Positions 25,623-38,175 of a stretch of 64,000 bases of DNA are shown one piece after another. Under the pieces are notes generated by a model, which did no database searches, had not been told where the DNA came from, and worked only from the letters and a program-made list of their open reading frames with translations. The stretch is taken from contig SCFE01000040.1 of assembly GCA_004352715.1 (NCBI GenBank), forward strand, positions 2,071,063-2,135,062, in the 5' to 3' direction. Source of the stretch: Hofstenia miamia (lineage: Eukaryota > Xenacoelomorpha > Acoela). The number at the start of each line of letters is the position of its first letter. Within the stretch, counting starts at the first letter, position 1. Position numbers and translations under genes: made by a program.

Positions 25623-25913
25623 CTAATTTCCCTCTAAAATCAGGGGTCTTCCACTTCCTTTCTTGTGATCTACAGAAATACCTATGCGTATTTTGTTGTA
25701 ATTTTGATAAAATGTTGTTCTTGTCATTCCAAATAATTTCCGCAATTCAGCAGGGTCTTTGGCGACATTGTTACAGAGATCTTGAAATGCAAAAGCAATC
25801 GGTGTGCAAAATTTTATGTGTCTACCTCTCCAATGCAAACTAACAGAATGGTATTTCATTAGATTGCATGTGAAAATGATAAAAATAGAGTTATTTCTCT
25901 TGCGGCAAAGCAA
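25623..25913 (-). pseudogene. Tc1/IS630-like transposase, N-terminal HTH part
   Basis: A 96-codon minus-strand frame ends with LRKLFGMTRTTFYQNYNKI and then GSGRP. This is the helix-turn-helix of Tc1/IS630 transposases (a TRTT-x-Y recognition helix) followed by the GRP linker motif. A run of about 35 residues fits the family. The first half of the frame is not clearly conserved. The catalytic domain follows in pieces at lower coordinates. Confidence 0.65.
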
Positions 25914-26042
25914 AGCGAATTAAAGCATTTTTTAAGTAGTCTTTAAACCATGCTATAGAATACAGCAATCAATCTGTCCTAAGATACAGTTTTCAATTAT
26001 ATTTTGAGTTTTGTAATTTTATGTTTATTAGATAAATTTTAG

Positions 26043-26191
26043 CTACGCATTCAATTCAGCTGAAAAGGGTTGTTTAAAGTGTAAATTCTTTATGTCTCCA
26101 GATTGTCCAAAACCAGTCACTCCCAACAGGCCAAACCTAGTCACGACTACTACAGAAATGCATCCACAAGTGCCCTTTCCAAACGCAGAAG
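26043..26191 (+). CDS. EDAR-like TNF receptor, exon 4 (end of CRD3, stalk)
   Basis: 149 bp between ...agataaattttag|CTACGC and GAAG|gtaagcg, entering in phase 2 and leaving in phase 1. With the GG of exon 3 the first codon is Gly, giving CTTGYAFNSAEKGCLKC. This matches the CxxGYY...CxxC of CRD3 in EDAR and TROY. Cysteines fall at 132, 135 and 143, the last matching the final ectodomain cysteine of EDAR. Residues 144-171 are Pro/Thr-rich (PKPVTPNRPN, then TTTT), a typical membrane-proximal stalk likely to be O-glycosylated. Phase, splice sites and cysteine order all agree with exons 3 and 5. Confidence 0.9.
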
Positions 26192-26239
26192 GTAAGCGGT
26201 TTACATTTGCAAAATTTATATCAAATACCAATATCCATT

Positions 26240-27532
26240 ATTCCATATAATTTAACGATGCCGCTAATATTGATTTGAATTGATATCAACGTGGGAATAT
26301 CAAATCAATTGTATTGATTTTGATTTGAAATTGATTTTTATATCAATTGATTTCAATTGTCTATTTACAAACGGTTTAACACTAGATTACTTGTAAATAG
26401 AAGATACATTTAATCCTTTTCAAAAAATAGCTGAACCATACTTTGTAAGCAATAGGTTTTTAATCCTCATTTGTATGTATATATATATATATATATATTT
26501 AAAAGAAATGTTTAAATATTACTTTTAAAAATTTTAGTATTTAATTAATAGGTAATCTCATGACTTTAATTTGGTATTAATTTTTGCTGTTTGAGGATTC
26601 TTAAATTAATCTAAAAAATTTTCTGTGTCGTTTCGGAACCAGTGAATTCATTTCTTAAGACATTTATAGTATAACATGTATTTGTGTATTTTCGTGCAAT
26701 ATACTTTTTAGCTAGACAAACCAAATTTTTTCCGACCAATCCGCAATTTCTAAAAATAATTCTCAGGACGTGAATGAAGCGTACTGCAACCGAATATGCA
26801 GGAATAAACAACATCCGCAAATGTCGTTTAAGGCAATATGCAAAATGGAATAAAATTTCGTCTTTTGACAAAAACAGTGTATTTTGTATTTTGTTTGCAT
26901 TTTTCGTAATCTTTTGAATATCATGCATTATAATATAAGAATGATTACGTAAATTTAGAATCGTGTTTTTGTAAAATTTTCTCATTATGGCACCATCACA
27001 GTCAAACCAATGATTATGAGTGCTATTTAAATAAATGCAGTACAATTTTTGGTGACAATTTGGTAGAAATACATTACATAAAAATACAAGATATTGATAA
27101 TAAAGGGTGTGTAAACAGCTATTAACAACATCACCTGAATGAACAGTTAACATCATCATATTTACTGTTAACATGAGATGAAGGCAATGGAAGACTTAAA
27201 ATGAAACATTTGTTTTTTTACAACATTATTGATTTTCAAAACTATATGTTTTGACGAGTTTGCTCAGCCGGATGTTATAAAATAGCCCTTTGATACTGTT
27301 TTATGAAGCAGCATGCTGCTGTTAACAGTAATTAATGATTGCAGAACTGAATATACAAAGCTAGGTGTTAGATTAGGCTATTAGAGCTTAACACTTCAAT
27401 GTACAAGAAACTGTAAACAGTAGCTAAACAAAATAGCCTTGTTGATATCAACGAGAAGTGTCTGTTGATATCAACCAGTGATAAGCTGTTGATTTGATTT
27501 GGTGCGAAATTTCCATGTCAACAGCAACCCTG
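26240..27532 (-). mobile_element. Decayed hAT-like element (candidate)
   Basis: The perfect palindrome TTGATATCAA occurs at 26280-26289, 27442-27451 and 27465-27474, that is near both ends, with further near-palindromes of the same kind between 26290 and 26360. Reading inward from 27532 the terminus is CAGGGTTGCTGTTGACATGG, which has a hAT-like look. The left terminus is unclear. Inside lies the longest ORF of the window, on the minus strand, consistent with an element whose 5' end is at 27532. Confidence 0.4.
26611..27174 (-). pseudogene. 187-codon ORF, possible hAT transposase remnant
   Basis: This is the longest ORF in the window, unexpectedly long for such AT-rich sequence. No domain is certain. 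The stretch LKRHLRMLFIPAYSVAV (about residues 114-130) is followed by FRNCGLVGKN and LAKKY, which faintly recalls the C-terminal dimerisation region of hAT transposases (LCIPATS-x-x-x-E-R-x-F-S), but the diagnostic ERxFS residues are absent. Cys and His are frequent without a zinc-finger pattern. It sits inside the candidate hAT-like element and antisense to the receptor gene in intron 4. It could also be a chance ORF; I assign no function. Confidence 0.3.
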
Positions 27533-29274
27533 ATAGAACTACATGTATATTTGAAGATTTTAATCTATTCATTACAGGGAATTTAATGTTGGAATGTGCA
27601 TACGAATTAAAAGACAAATAGATATAACAAATAGTAAACAATAAATTTCTACATTGTATGTAACACCCCAAAATCAATTTTAAGTATTTATTAAACGAGA
27701 TAAATTTTAGAATTCGATGCAGAGTCGGGAATTTATCGAAAATATATTCAAACAAAAGAATTTTATGAATGTATATTGCAAAATATTTTTTTCTTATCCA
27801 AGTTAAAATATAATTAAACGGACGATTATACCTTCAAATTCAGAGGAAGTAGTCAAATATTTTTACAATTTTTTTTGAAATAGTTTTTAATCTTCTTAAA
27901 TATTTTTTATTTAATCTAACTTGATTCAATGGCTGCGTATATATCCATATGGTACTATCATGTCCTATTACAATCTATTTTGACAATTTTCTGTAATTAT
28001 ACTTGCAATAAATTTGTTATTTATGGTAAATAAATTTATAAAATACCAAAGTTCTGATATATACTTGCTTTCCAAATATTTCAAAAATTTAAAATCGTAT
28101 GTAAACCGAAATCATCTGTTAATTTTACAATATTCAACAATTTAAACATCATAGTTTAAGATTATATCTCTGTTTATGGGCAGACGTCTCAAAGAATTTA
28201 GCGACACTTATACATAGTTTAGTTGCAACCAACATGATTGATTTAACTTTTCACCTTTAAGTCTATTCCAACATGTCTTCCAACTTGTAGATTTTATTCC
28301 AAATCTAAAATACGTAAGTCATAGAAACTAACCATTTTTTCAATTTGCAATGGATACTAATATATTCACAAATCTGTTTTTAATCGAATTACCGGTAAAG
28401 TTCACAGCTTTTTAACACAAACAATATCTTAGCAGGAGCTGTACAATACATATACCGTTCTAAAATCGTTAAAAGCCTTGAAATCGTTTGTTAGTCATTG
28501 AAATAATAACTTCATATATTGCATCTACGCATATGAGTATAATTTTTGCTCCTGATCATCTTTTAATCATTAAATACATTTTTAATTTTATGATTTAACG
28601 GAACCTAATATAAAATATGAATTTCTGAAACAGTAAAAAAATAAAATGAATTGATATTGAGATACACAAAACTTTTAGTTTGAGTTGGTAAATACTAAAA
28701 TGAAAATGAGAACGGGTTAAAAAACTTAAGATGTTTTGTAGACTATGTTTGGTACACGCCCAATATTCTTGACAGGATGGATGTCTCCCAAGATGACAGG
28801 CATCAGATATTAATCTATTCTCTTTCAATAATTAATTCACCTAATGCAATTAACAAGTGCTGTCCCGTTATGTGACGTGTACGTTTAAATCATTTACTAA
28901 TCACCTGTAGGCTTATTAGCGAATTTATTTTTGACACAAATCCAGCATAAGTGGAGCCATTTGGACTACAATGATATCTTATTTATAACATTCCACTAAT
29001 AAACACCCATCCTTAAATTAAATTTTGATGGTTTTAGCTATTTTAGTTCAATTTAATGCAAGGGATTTTAATTCTTGAAGTATTTCAGTTTTACTTAATC
29101 GTTTTGCTAATCATTTTGTTTTAGTTGATTACTTTATAGTGCATTTAGACGTATTATATCAACAAGCAAATATTGGCTATGAGCTTTATAGTAATGTGCT
29201 GTATGGGTTGCTTCAATGTTGCGAAAAGTGCTGATATTTAAGGAACTTACATGTGGATCAGGCCACAGTAATAC

Positions 29275-29595
29275 TTTCGTTGCGGAAACGACAAAAACAA
29301 AATGTATTGTCTTCTGAGCATTTTCCTGATTTAGTCAGTCATGGATGAATAACTCTTATACCCTATTGAAAATTCGCTGTGGATACGACAGCTTGTGACA
29401 TGTTTTTTAGTCCCTTCATGAAATTCGAAATCCCTGATCTGGTATACGTTTTTGATAAACAATGGTCTAGAAAGTAAAAACCATATCCTATGATATTCAG
29501 AATATAAAATTTCAAAGTCATCAATATTAAAATAATGAGCTGCCCTTTATGAGCGTTGTGGATACGACATGATAAATCGCTGCGGAACGACAAAT
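29275..29595. repeat. Cluster of four copies of a 16-bp motif
   Basis: CGTTGCGGAAACGACA (29278), CGCTGTGGATACGACA (29375), CGTTGTGGATACGACA (29554) and CGCTGCGGAACGACA (29579) share the form CGYTGYGGAWACGACA in the same orientation within 320 bp. CpG-containing words are rare in this sequence, so this is not chance. Subterminal repeats of a decayed DNA transposon are likely. Confidence 0.7.
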
Positions 29596-32500
29596 ATGAG
29601 ACGCATTAGTTAGTTAGAAAAGAAAAATATGATGATCTGATAGTTTACTTTATTCGTATATAGTTTAATTATTAATATCTGACAGAAAAAATTGATGCTC
29701 ATGTCGCAAATACTGTGTCCTGACCCATGTTTTCGAGAACATACTCTACCACTAAGCGGTAATTTTTAAGTGGGCCTTCCATTTTAAAACAGTTAGGAAG
29801 ATATGAAACCGTGAATTTGAATTACAATATCCCGAAAGCAATTAAAAATTTTTATTGACAACGTCAATTCTGTGTCAAGAGACAGTCGATGTGAATTCGT
29901 TTCTTAAATCCGATAAATGGTAGAACTTTTTGTCTATTTTAACCTTTACATTTTACTATAACGTAAAATGACGACCTCCTAATATTGATGCTGTTGTAGA
30001 ATATTTACTTTTGTAAAACTACTGAAGGCTTGGATCGGAAGAGCATCGAAGAAGATCAAGAAGGCATTGTAATTTTAAAACATTGAATTTATTTTTCAAC
30101 TCTTTGCATTAATATGATAAACTAAGAAACCACCTGACTTGCATTTACACATTGATTTTGTTCAAAAAATTAAAATAAGATTCGTAAAAGTTCTTTCTTC
30201 TTTAGTCTAAGATCTAGTTGGAGGGATTGGAGTTGATTTTATTAATATCCTTACTTTCACATGAGTCTTTATAATAATAAACAATTATTTATGTATACAT
30301 ATCCATTTATACAAATAACCAGAATGAAATGAAGTTAAAATGGACTGTAATTGAACCAGAACACATTCATTTGCAATTATCTTATTATTTAAACATTAAG
30401 AGTGTGAATATTCTCTAAGAATAGGTTATATTATTGAAAACTAGATGACACTTTCAGCTACTTCAGGCACAGAAATATTTTTTCACACAAATTTACGCTA
30501 TTACATGGAAGCAGATTCACACATAGATATGGTTATATCCAAAGATTTATATATTTCTTAAGAGACTTGAACAAAATTTCTCGAAAATATGAATAAAACG
30601 ATTTGTAACTATAAAGAACGCCAGAAAAATGAAGTTTAAATAAAGATCAGAGAAGTCTAGACAACGCTTTTTATTACAAGAATTGACAAACAATTGCTTT
30701 ACACACAAACATGGATTTAATTGGACTGCAAATAAATTATTCAAAGTAGAATGTCTACTGTTTTCCTTTCTCCACATATAGGGAAACTACAAATATTAAT
30801 AGATATTCCATTGCCTGCTCCAAATGATTATTGAATCACTTCATTTTTCAAAGAATTCACATTATTTCATACTACCATGTACATGTACACTTTGTTATGC
30901 ATTATGTTTTGTGTTAGCAGACATGTGTCTAAGTTCAAGCGAGAACCAATTGAATCACTTTTGGCTCATGTTCAATTAATATTTTCTTAGAATTCATTTA
31001 TTATAAAGATATTTGAAATAAATCTGCTTAGAAGCAATTTAACTAGAAAAGCAGCACTAGGCTAATTCAGACATGTATCAAGTAGTTCGCTTTCGCAGAC
31101 AGGGTTTCCCACATTCAAATGACGTTTTTTTTCAAAATATAACATATTTTTTAATATTGGTCCAGATGGCAATCCAAATTAGTCTGAAAACACAACGGGG
31201 CTTTTTTCAGACCATGAAAATGATAAAAAATACACAGATAGACAAAAACAGAGAGAAAACCCATTTTCTCTTCATTTAATTTCATCAAGCATTATTTCTT
31301 GCTTTGAATGTATATAATCAAAGGCTTCATGTGTTGAACTATGTTTTTGCTTGCACATATTTTTATCTGGGATGCTTATGCATTAATATCACATTACTAT
31401 TATTAATTCTGACATGATTTCGGATTGACTATTCTCTTCATAGCGTTTTAATGCGATTTTCCAATGACAGTTGTATTTTAAATTAATCTTCTTAACAAAC
31501 GAAATGTTCATTTCTTTCCAATAATGTCACGTCTTTTCCAGTTTGTTCTCCATTTCAAGAATGAAAAGCAAACTATAAAATTTATCAAAACTCACATAAA
31601 AAGCAACCTGTTAGGGAAGCCAAAGCACGGTTAGAAGTACGCTTTGTGATATATCACAATACAAGAGCCCAAATAGTGATTAATGCTTTGCATTGAAACA
31701 CAATGGGATACCTTTTAGGGGCCATCAAAATGAGCGCAGAATGAAGAGCAATGGCTGCAATACATTGCAAATAAAACGTTGAAGCCAATTCTTCTTCCCA
31801 AATGCCCTTGTTATAAGAAATATTGGATTTTTAAGTTCAATCACAAAAAACGACAGCATTGTTTTGTAAAGGCCAGACCAGAGACACTAAGTAATCTATC
31901 GAAAAAATTTGATGTTGGTAGACAAGACTTATTATTTATTGTTAGGGTACATAACTATTTTATACACGCTCTCGTTATAATCAATCATTGCTAATTGCAA
32001 TGTCGAAAATTCAATTAATTCATTGCAATTCATTTTTATAGTCCCTTTTATTCCTGTTACTGAGTTCGATTCACATTCTTCATAAGCTTTTCCCTTTAAA
32101 TATTGAACGTTTCTCCTAAAATTCTTTTCAATAATTTTTAAATTACAAAGGCGATTAGTAGGCATGTTGTTTTTGAAATTAATTCTTGATCTCACATTAT
32201 TTCTTTCGTAAGAATAGAATAAACACTAAACTGCTAAGCATTTAAAATGTGACGGAAATGCAGACCGGCGCTGTACGGTGATCGTAAATTGTTATGTCAA
32301 CAGTGTTGGGACACCCAATTTCTGCTGAGTGGATCTTTCGGACTGACATCTGGTCTGTGCCAATAATAAATTAAATCTCAAAGCAGTGATTCATAAGATT
32401 TTTCAATATTTAGTGTTGAAGAAACACTATCTAACAATGTTGTAAAACCTATTTGACAATAGTATGCAATGAAGAAGCTAAACAATTTTATACCGAATTT

Positions 32501-34401
32501 ATTTTTCATACGCATTCTCGCAAAAACCTATAACCATATAAATCTTAATCCTTTTTACAAGTTGTAGCCTTGCAGACAGCTGGCGGATCCAGAACGTCTC
32601 GGTGAAGAGATAGGAATGTAGACGTTGTTTATAGATTTCGAAAATCAATGTTACAATAGAATATCCTAGAGTGTTTCTGAGTTAAATTCAATGTAAAAGT
32701 ATAACAGTTAAGTAGTTGGATGTAGAGGAAAGTTTCTAACTTTTGTCTCCTTAACTACAAAAGTATTTTATATAAAGTATAACATTTTTATATTATTGCT
32801 GCATAATATAACAAGGTTTTTTTGAAAGCAAATTGTAAAGAAAACTTTCTAAAAAACTATTTCCACACTTCAGTTTAATTTTTCTATGATAAAATGCTTT
32901 CGTTTAAGTTTAATTTTAATTAAATAAGTAATGACATCACTGAACGGTATATACAGAAAGTTTATGCTTATAAAGTTTCGAAATTTTGAAATTAGACACA
33001 AAATTTTGTGTAAAAAGAAATATGGCAATATCGTAATACTTTTCAACAAGTTTAGAAATAGACTTGATGTTAGGGGTTAGAGTTTCGCAAGGATCAAAGT
33101 ACTTATTTGCTTACTTGCACATCAATTATTGTAAGAATCTTCTTCAGGTTTCATTCCAAGACCTATCCAGGGAAAGAGTAAGATCAGTAGTTGTGAAGCA
33201 AGCTGAAATTATTTTTAATGACTTAACCATAGACATTTAATTAATATTTAACTGGTCAATTTACAATTTCATAGTATTTGTTCCTTTGAATCAAAAAATC
33301 ATGTGCACTTTTTTTTAGTTTTTATGTGTTTTCTCAATTAAAAACGAAAGTTGTCTAAGTTTTTATTGAAGACCTCCATTCTGAACAATGCTACAAAAAG
33401 TTAAGATTAAATAGATTTTAACAGTGGAAATTTGGAATTTTACTTAATGGAATTTCAATTGTACATTAAACTTGGAATGAATAGACTTTTAAATTATTGA
33501 GAGACCTTTGTCGTATTGCACGAAAATCAGCTGTTTCGTATAGAAACGTAAACAAATAATTTTGAGTCTATGACTTTCTTATTGGTCAACTCACTTGCTG
33601 TAGTTTCCTTCCACAAATGTACGGGCCTATGCTTTAGATTGTCAATGAAATATTTTGTTAAGAGAATACTTAATTTTTACATTTTCATATACAAGTATAT
33701 ATCTATGCATTTATATAAAAGTTTGTTCATCTATTTATCTGTCTGTGTTACACATTTCATAGGGAAAGGATCCCAGAGAAAGGTAATTTTACATGTATGA
33801 ATATATGGATACTGGAAGGTTTATATCTAAAATTGACAGTTACAGTTAGGATGATTCAGAAATCAAGGGTCTAAGACCCCATATTCAAGATATTCAAGGG
33901 TAACATATTTATAACGTACAACGACTGTAATGTAATTATCATAAATTTAGGTCTTTTCATGGCATACTCTTTTAGTAGGCCATGATCTTTTATAAATGGG
34001 TTTTTTGTAATGCATCAGAAAAACCTTATGGTCAACTCGCAAAACAAGCCTCAATAGAGCAGCTAGTTAATAATATATAAAGCAAAATTTTAATAAAATG
34101 GAAACATCAAAAAGCAACATTAGTGTTGAATGCTTTAAATGAATATTTTTCGGGAGAGAAGGCAAAATAGGAATTATATTTTTGGAGTAATGGCGTCGAT
34201 CTTGATGCGCGTGTTGCCAAATAGTTGTATTCGATCCATTGCTGAATACCTGAGACTTTGAGCAAAGAGAGTTCGACCTGAAATAGATTTTTTTGAAAAC
34301 TTTATTTTTAAATATTTTGAAAAGAATTTATATATAATTTGCAAAAAAGCGAATGGCCATTGCTGTAGGTTAAGTTTAATTAATTTGTTTTTGTGTTAAA
34401 T

Positions 34402-34403
<2 letters not shown>

Positions 34404-34437
<34 letters not shown>

Positions 34438-34535
34438 TAAATAAATANNNNNNNNNNNNNNNNNNNNNNNNNNNNNNNNNNNNNNNNNNNNNNNNNNNNN
34501 NNNNNNNNNNNNNNNNNNNNNNNNNNNNNNNNNNN

Positions 34536-34569
<34 letters not shown>

Positions 34570-34590
34570 TATTTTTAAATAAATACGGGT
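34404..34590. repeat. TA microsatellite interrupted by an 88-bp sequence gap
   Basis: TA runs lie on both sides of N at 34448-34535. ATTTTTAAATAAATA occurs just before the gap and again after the second TA run, suggesting a tandem unit (TA run plus AT-rich tail) that the assembler could not resolve. Confidence 0.85.
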
Positions 34591-37072
34591 GCTTTGTACA
34601 ATTCCTGCGCTCGTTAGAAGGGTTTTTTTAATTTTTTTTCTAATAATCAAGTTTTTTCGAATTGGACTTGTGCTAAGTACATTTTTTTCACAATTCTATA
34701 GAACTACTTCAACAGCGTATTAATCTCAAAAATCATTAGTTACACAAATTTTTGCTGTCTTGAAATTTACAGTGTTTAAAAGGGCTATCAATTTTATCAA
34801 CCCAAAAACTGCCAATAGAATATACAGCATGGATTTAACGGAATAAACAGCTTTTTTGATACTAAATCACTTTAGCAAGTACTTGAATTTCTTAAAGGAG
34901 TAACGGCTGTTCTAGTGTTGGAAAATTTATAAAAATAGATGTGAGGCATAAACTCTTAGTATTGAATTTAATAAATAATTTATTAACACAATTATTACAA
35001 CATGCTAGAGTGCAACACGTGTATACGAATTGAAAGCAACAATTGTGAAATTCTTGACCTAGGATGAACCTATGGTCTTGATCCAATAATCATGAATAAT
35101 TATTATGATTTGAGGTTAAAACACACTGAAATTAAATTGTTAGGAAGTGAAAATTGAAAGCAAAATAGCTGACACATTTATAATTAATATGAACATTAAT
35201 GTAGCAATAAATCTATAAAATTTCCTCCTTTGTTGTGAAGAAAGTCTTTGAAGTGTTTGACCACCATGTATTTTTGCTCTAGAATAACAAATGATAGAGA
35301 ATTTTTTCCAATTCAAAGCTGAATCACGTATCATTTTCTAAAATACTAATTCATAGGATTTGTTTGGTTAATAGAGTCGTTGGGATGATCTTTGACAAAG
35401 TCACAGTAAATATTTTAGTAACAAGAATGATGTACATTTTAAGAATGTCTATAATTATGAGTTCGAACCTAGTTGATTTCTGCACATATATCAACAGAGC
35501 GATTAGCCATGAATAGGTATTATATGAACTATACCAATTTTATCACTTTATGCTCTCAATTGAGAGTACTATCCAAAGACGAGCACGCTTGTTTAGTTAT
35601 GAAAGCAATGCTATTTGGTTCTTGATTCAGAATTGACACGTCATAGATTAAGTAAATGTGCATTCTTAATAACTACGAATGAAATAAGACTTTTCGGAGC
35701 CCGAATTTTTATGTTACCTTATTTTTATGAAATAAATGTGTCATGAGCGGCAATAAATTAGTCTCTGTAAAAATGCATTAAAAGCAATTCATATTTCAAT
35801 TCATAGATTTTAGAAATCCTATGTAGCGTATGTTTAACAATATAGCACCTGAATAGAATGAAATGTTTCTATATATATATATATGCAATGCATATGCTCA
35901 TGACTGATTGCTGTTTAAATAATTTTTTCTTTATATCATACAGTGATTGGTATTATATAATACTTAGCGAATTTTTAAGCAATATATGTACATTATATTA
36001 TATGCTGTATACATGTTAATAGTAGTGTACGTCTTGCATTTTTTCGAACTTCTAATATAGTACTATAAACCACTTATTAATTTCCAGATTCTTTAAGCTA
36101 ATTTAATGCAACTAAAATAATTAAATCAATTAAGTTTAATAAACAATCAACATTATAGTAGCTTTACTAAGCAAATGTTGGAACTTAACAATTTGGATTC
36201 TTATATATTTATAATTCTATGTAAAATGTATAAGTATATGTATATACAGTCAGTATTGTATAACTAGTTTAACAGAGTCGGTGCTACAGTAGTACTTACA
36301 GTAGTTAAGTCCAATTATAATCTGGAGTACTCTCATTTAAAATTAGATGTTAGTATTAACCTTTGCCTTTATATTTATAGACCAGGAGTTTTCAGAAGGT
36401 CATTCCTTTTAGCATATGTCAAAGTATTAATCACCCCCTCATTTCCAAACTTTCAAAAATTTCAATGTCCCTGGAGGTGGCTACTATTGATTTACAATAT
36501 TCGGCCCAGACCATTAGACCTTTCCTCCAAGGTGATAACTTACCCCTTAAATCCGGAAAATCACCCCAATGAGAGCAATAGTGATAGATGTTCAAATTTG
36601 ATGGCTTTCTGTTTTAATGCCTCTCTCAATCAGCGAATAACATACACATTAAAAGATGAGAGAGAGCCAACTGTTGGAACGTCTGCCTGAGGTACACCAT
36701 TAATAAATGTTTTAAATGTGTTCTACAACTTTCACAATAGGTATATATATATCTATTAATTTATATGTATTTTACAGATTTGCCTTTTCATAGCAGGTTT
36801 TTTCATTGTCATTCTCTGCTCCCTCCCCCGGACACCAAAAGTGTAGTGTAGTGTACACAACACAGAGCTGCATTCTTGGATGCTTTTATTATGAAACTTA
36901 TAATAATTTCAATTGTTAAAAATGATTTGTTAAAAGTTGGAATAATTTTGTGCAATGTTAAGTCATTCGCAATACAATTTCTCTTCCGGTTTGATAACAG
37001 TTCTGACGGTTTAAGTAACACATTCGTTCAACGAGTTGAGTTTTCTACCATTGGCAAACATTGACGAAATTC

Positions 37073-37330
37073 TGTTATGACAACGCGCAGTGCGCAATGT
37101 TTTATGAATGGCGCATGAGAGAATAATTTGGCTTGCCGTGGGACAATTGTTATAAATAGAGCAGTGGACAACGTTTCTCTACGCATGCATTATTTATTGT
37201 TGATTCCCGGCTAGTGAATTGACGCACTGTGCTATATATTATTGAAATATTTCCTTAGCCTGTATTTCTCTCGCCTAGCATTCACTCCTCAGACCATTCA
37301 GAATGAGTCTACCTCTCTTTCAAAATCACA
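37073..37330 (+). promoter_or_regulatory. TATA-box stretch, possible solo LTR or cryptic promoter
   Basis: TATAAATA at 37151-37158 is followed by AGAGCAGTGGACAACG. The surroundings (37080-37260) have more CpG than usual, with CAACGCGCAGTGCGCAATG near 37081. The start TGTTATGACAACG at 37073 has the TG beginning of an LTR. No matching CA end with a 5-bp target duplication and no internal retroelement genes are visible. It could be a solo LTR remnant or simply a chance TATA box in intron 4. Confidence 0.25.
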
Positions 37331-38028
37331 TGAATTATTCAATATCATTTTATAGCCATCATTTTATTTCGCAGAAGGGTTCTAACGCCAGTGATCCCCA
37401 TATAACTATAATCAATCCAATTAATAATATATGTATAAAATAAAATGAAAATGGGGGATAATTTGATTTTCAGAGGCGTTGTAAGGTATCTAGATGTAAG
37501 CTAAAATATTTTAATTGAATAGCGAGGTTTTCCAAATTTGTAGGCGCCCTGACCAAATTTCTACTAAATATAAATTAGGGAAATTGTGCTAGGGTTGAAT
37601 CGAGTTTCAAATTTTATAATATTAAGATGATTATAAATTTCACAGATTTTGTACTTTAAACTAAATGATCCCTAGTTAAAACCAGTTTTGATTAATTTTA
37701 TAATTTATATGTTTAAGATGACATTCTGAATAGAATACCCAAAATGTATGTTTCGAGTCAACGAATTAGTTTTAAATAGCTAAATAACAACTTCAGTTCC
37801 GTTGACCATCTTACAGGTTAGGCCCGTTCGGGCATTAGGTGTCTACAGAGTTTCTTCAATTTTTGTATTTTTCTCTGTCAATGTAAGATTTTGTATTTTG
37901 GTTTAATGCAGTTTGTATAATGTAATAAATAACTATAAACATGATGTGTCCAAAAAATCGATAGATTCAACAGTTTAACTATGGAAAAGTTACATTTCCG
38001 CCATCAGCAAACATTATCTAATCTCAGG

Positions 38029-38175
38029 CATGCCCAGTGGGATGAGGATTTGTGGGCCCCATTGCCCACGTGGGGTAGGACAGAGACGGAAGCCGGTCGG
38101 TACTAACCACCGTATACCGATGTGTCTCTGGTCATACGGTCAGCTAGTTTGGTCCGGGAGTTTCTCAAATCTCCA
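38029..38175. other. Short GC-richer block of unknown origin
   Basis: About 150 bp clearly richer in G+C than its surroundings. It begins after ...aatctcag with GCATGCCCAGTGGGATG. The open frame through it (38030-38218) shows no domain. It could be a fragment of a short interspersed element; no tRNA-like A and B boxes are recognisable. Confidence 0.35.

Larger units (their letters stand above)
23590..25913 (-). mobile_element. Tc1/IS630-like transposon, decayed, split by a mariner insertion
   Basis: Three pieces of one transposase lie on the minus strand in the right order: a helix-turn-helix region at 25623-25913, a middle piece at about 25205-25450 and a C-terminal piece at about 23600-23886. 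The last two are separated exactly by the mariner element and its TA duplication. Joining across the mariner restores the order of conserved blocks. Terminal inverted repeats were not found, so the edges are approximate. It lies in intron 3, antisense to the receptor gene. Confidence 0.75.

Noticed and set aside
35450-35485. tRNA-like T-arm (GAGTTCGAACCTA)
   Set aside because: The flanking bases do not form a T stem on either strand and there is no A box or acceptor stem.
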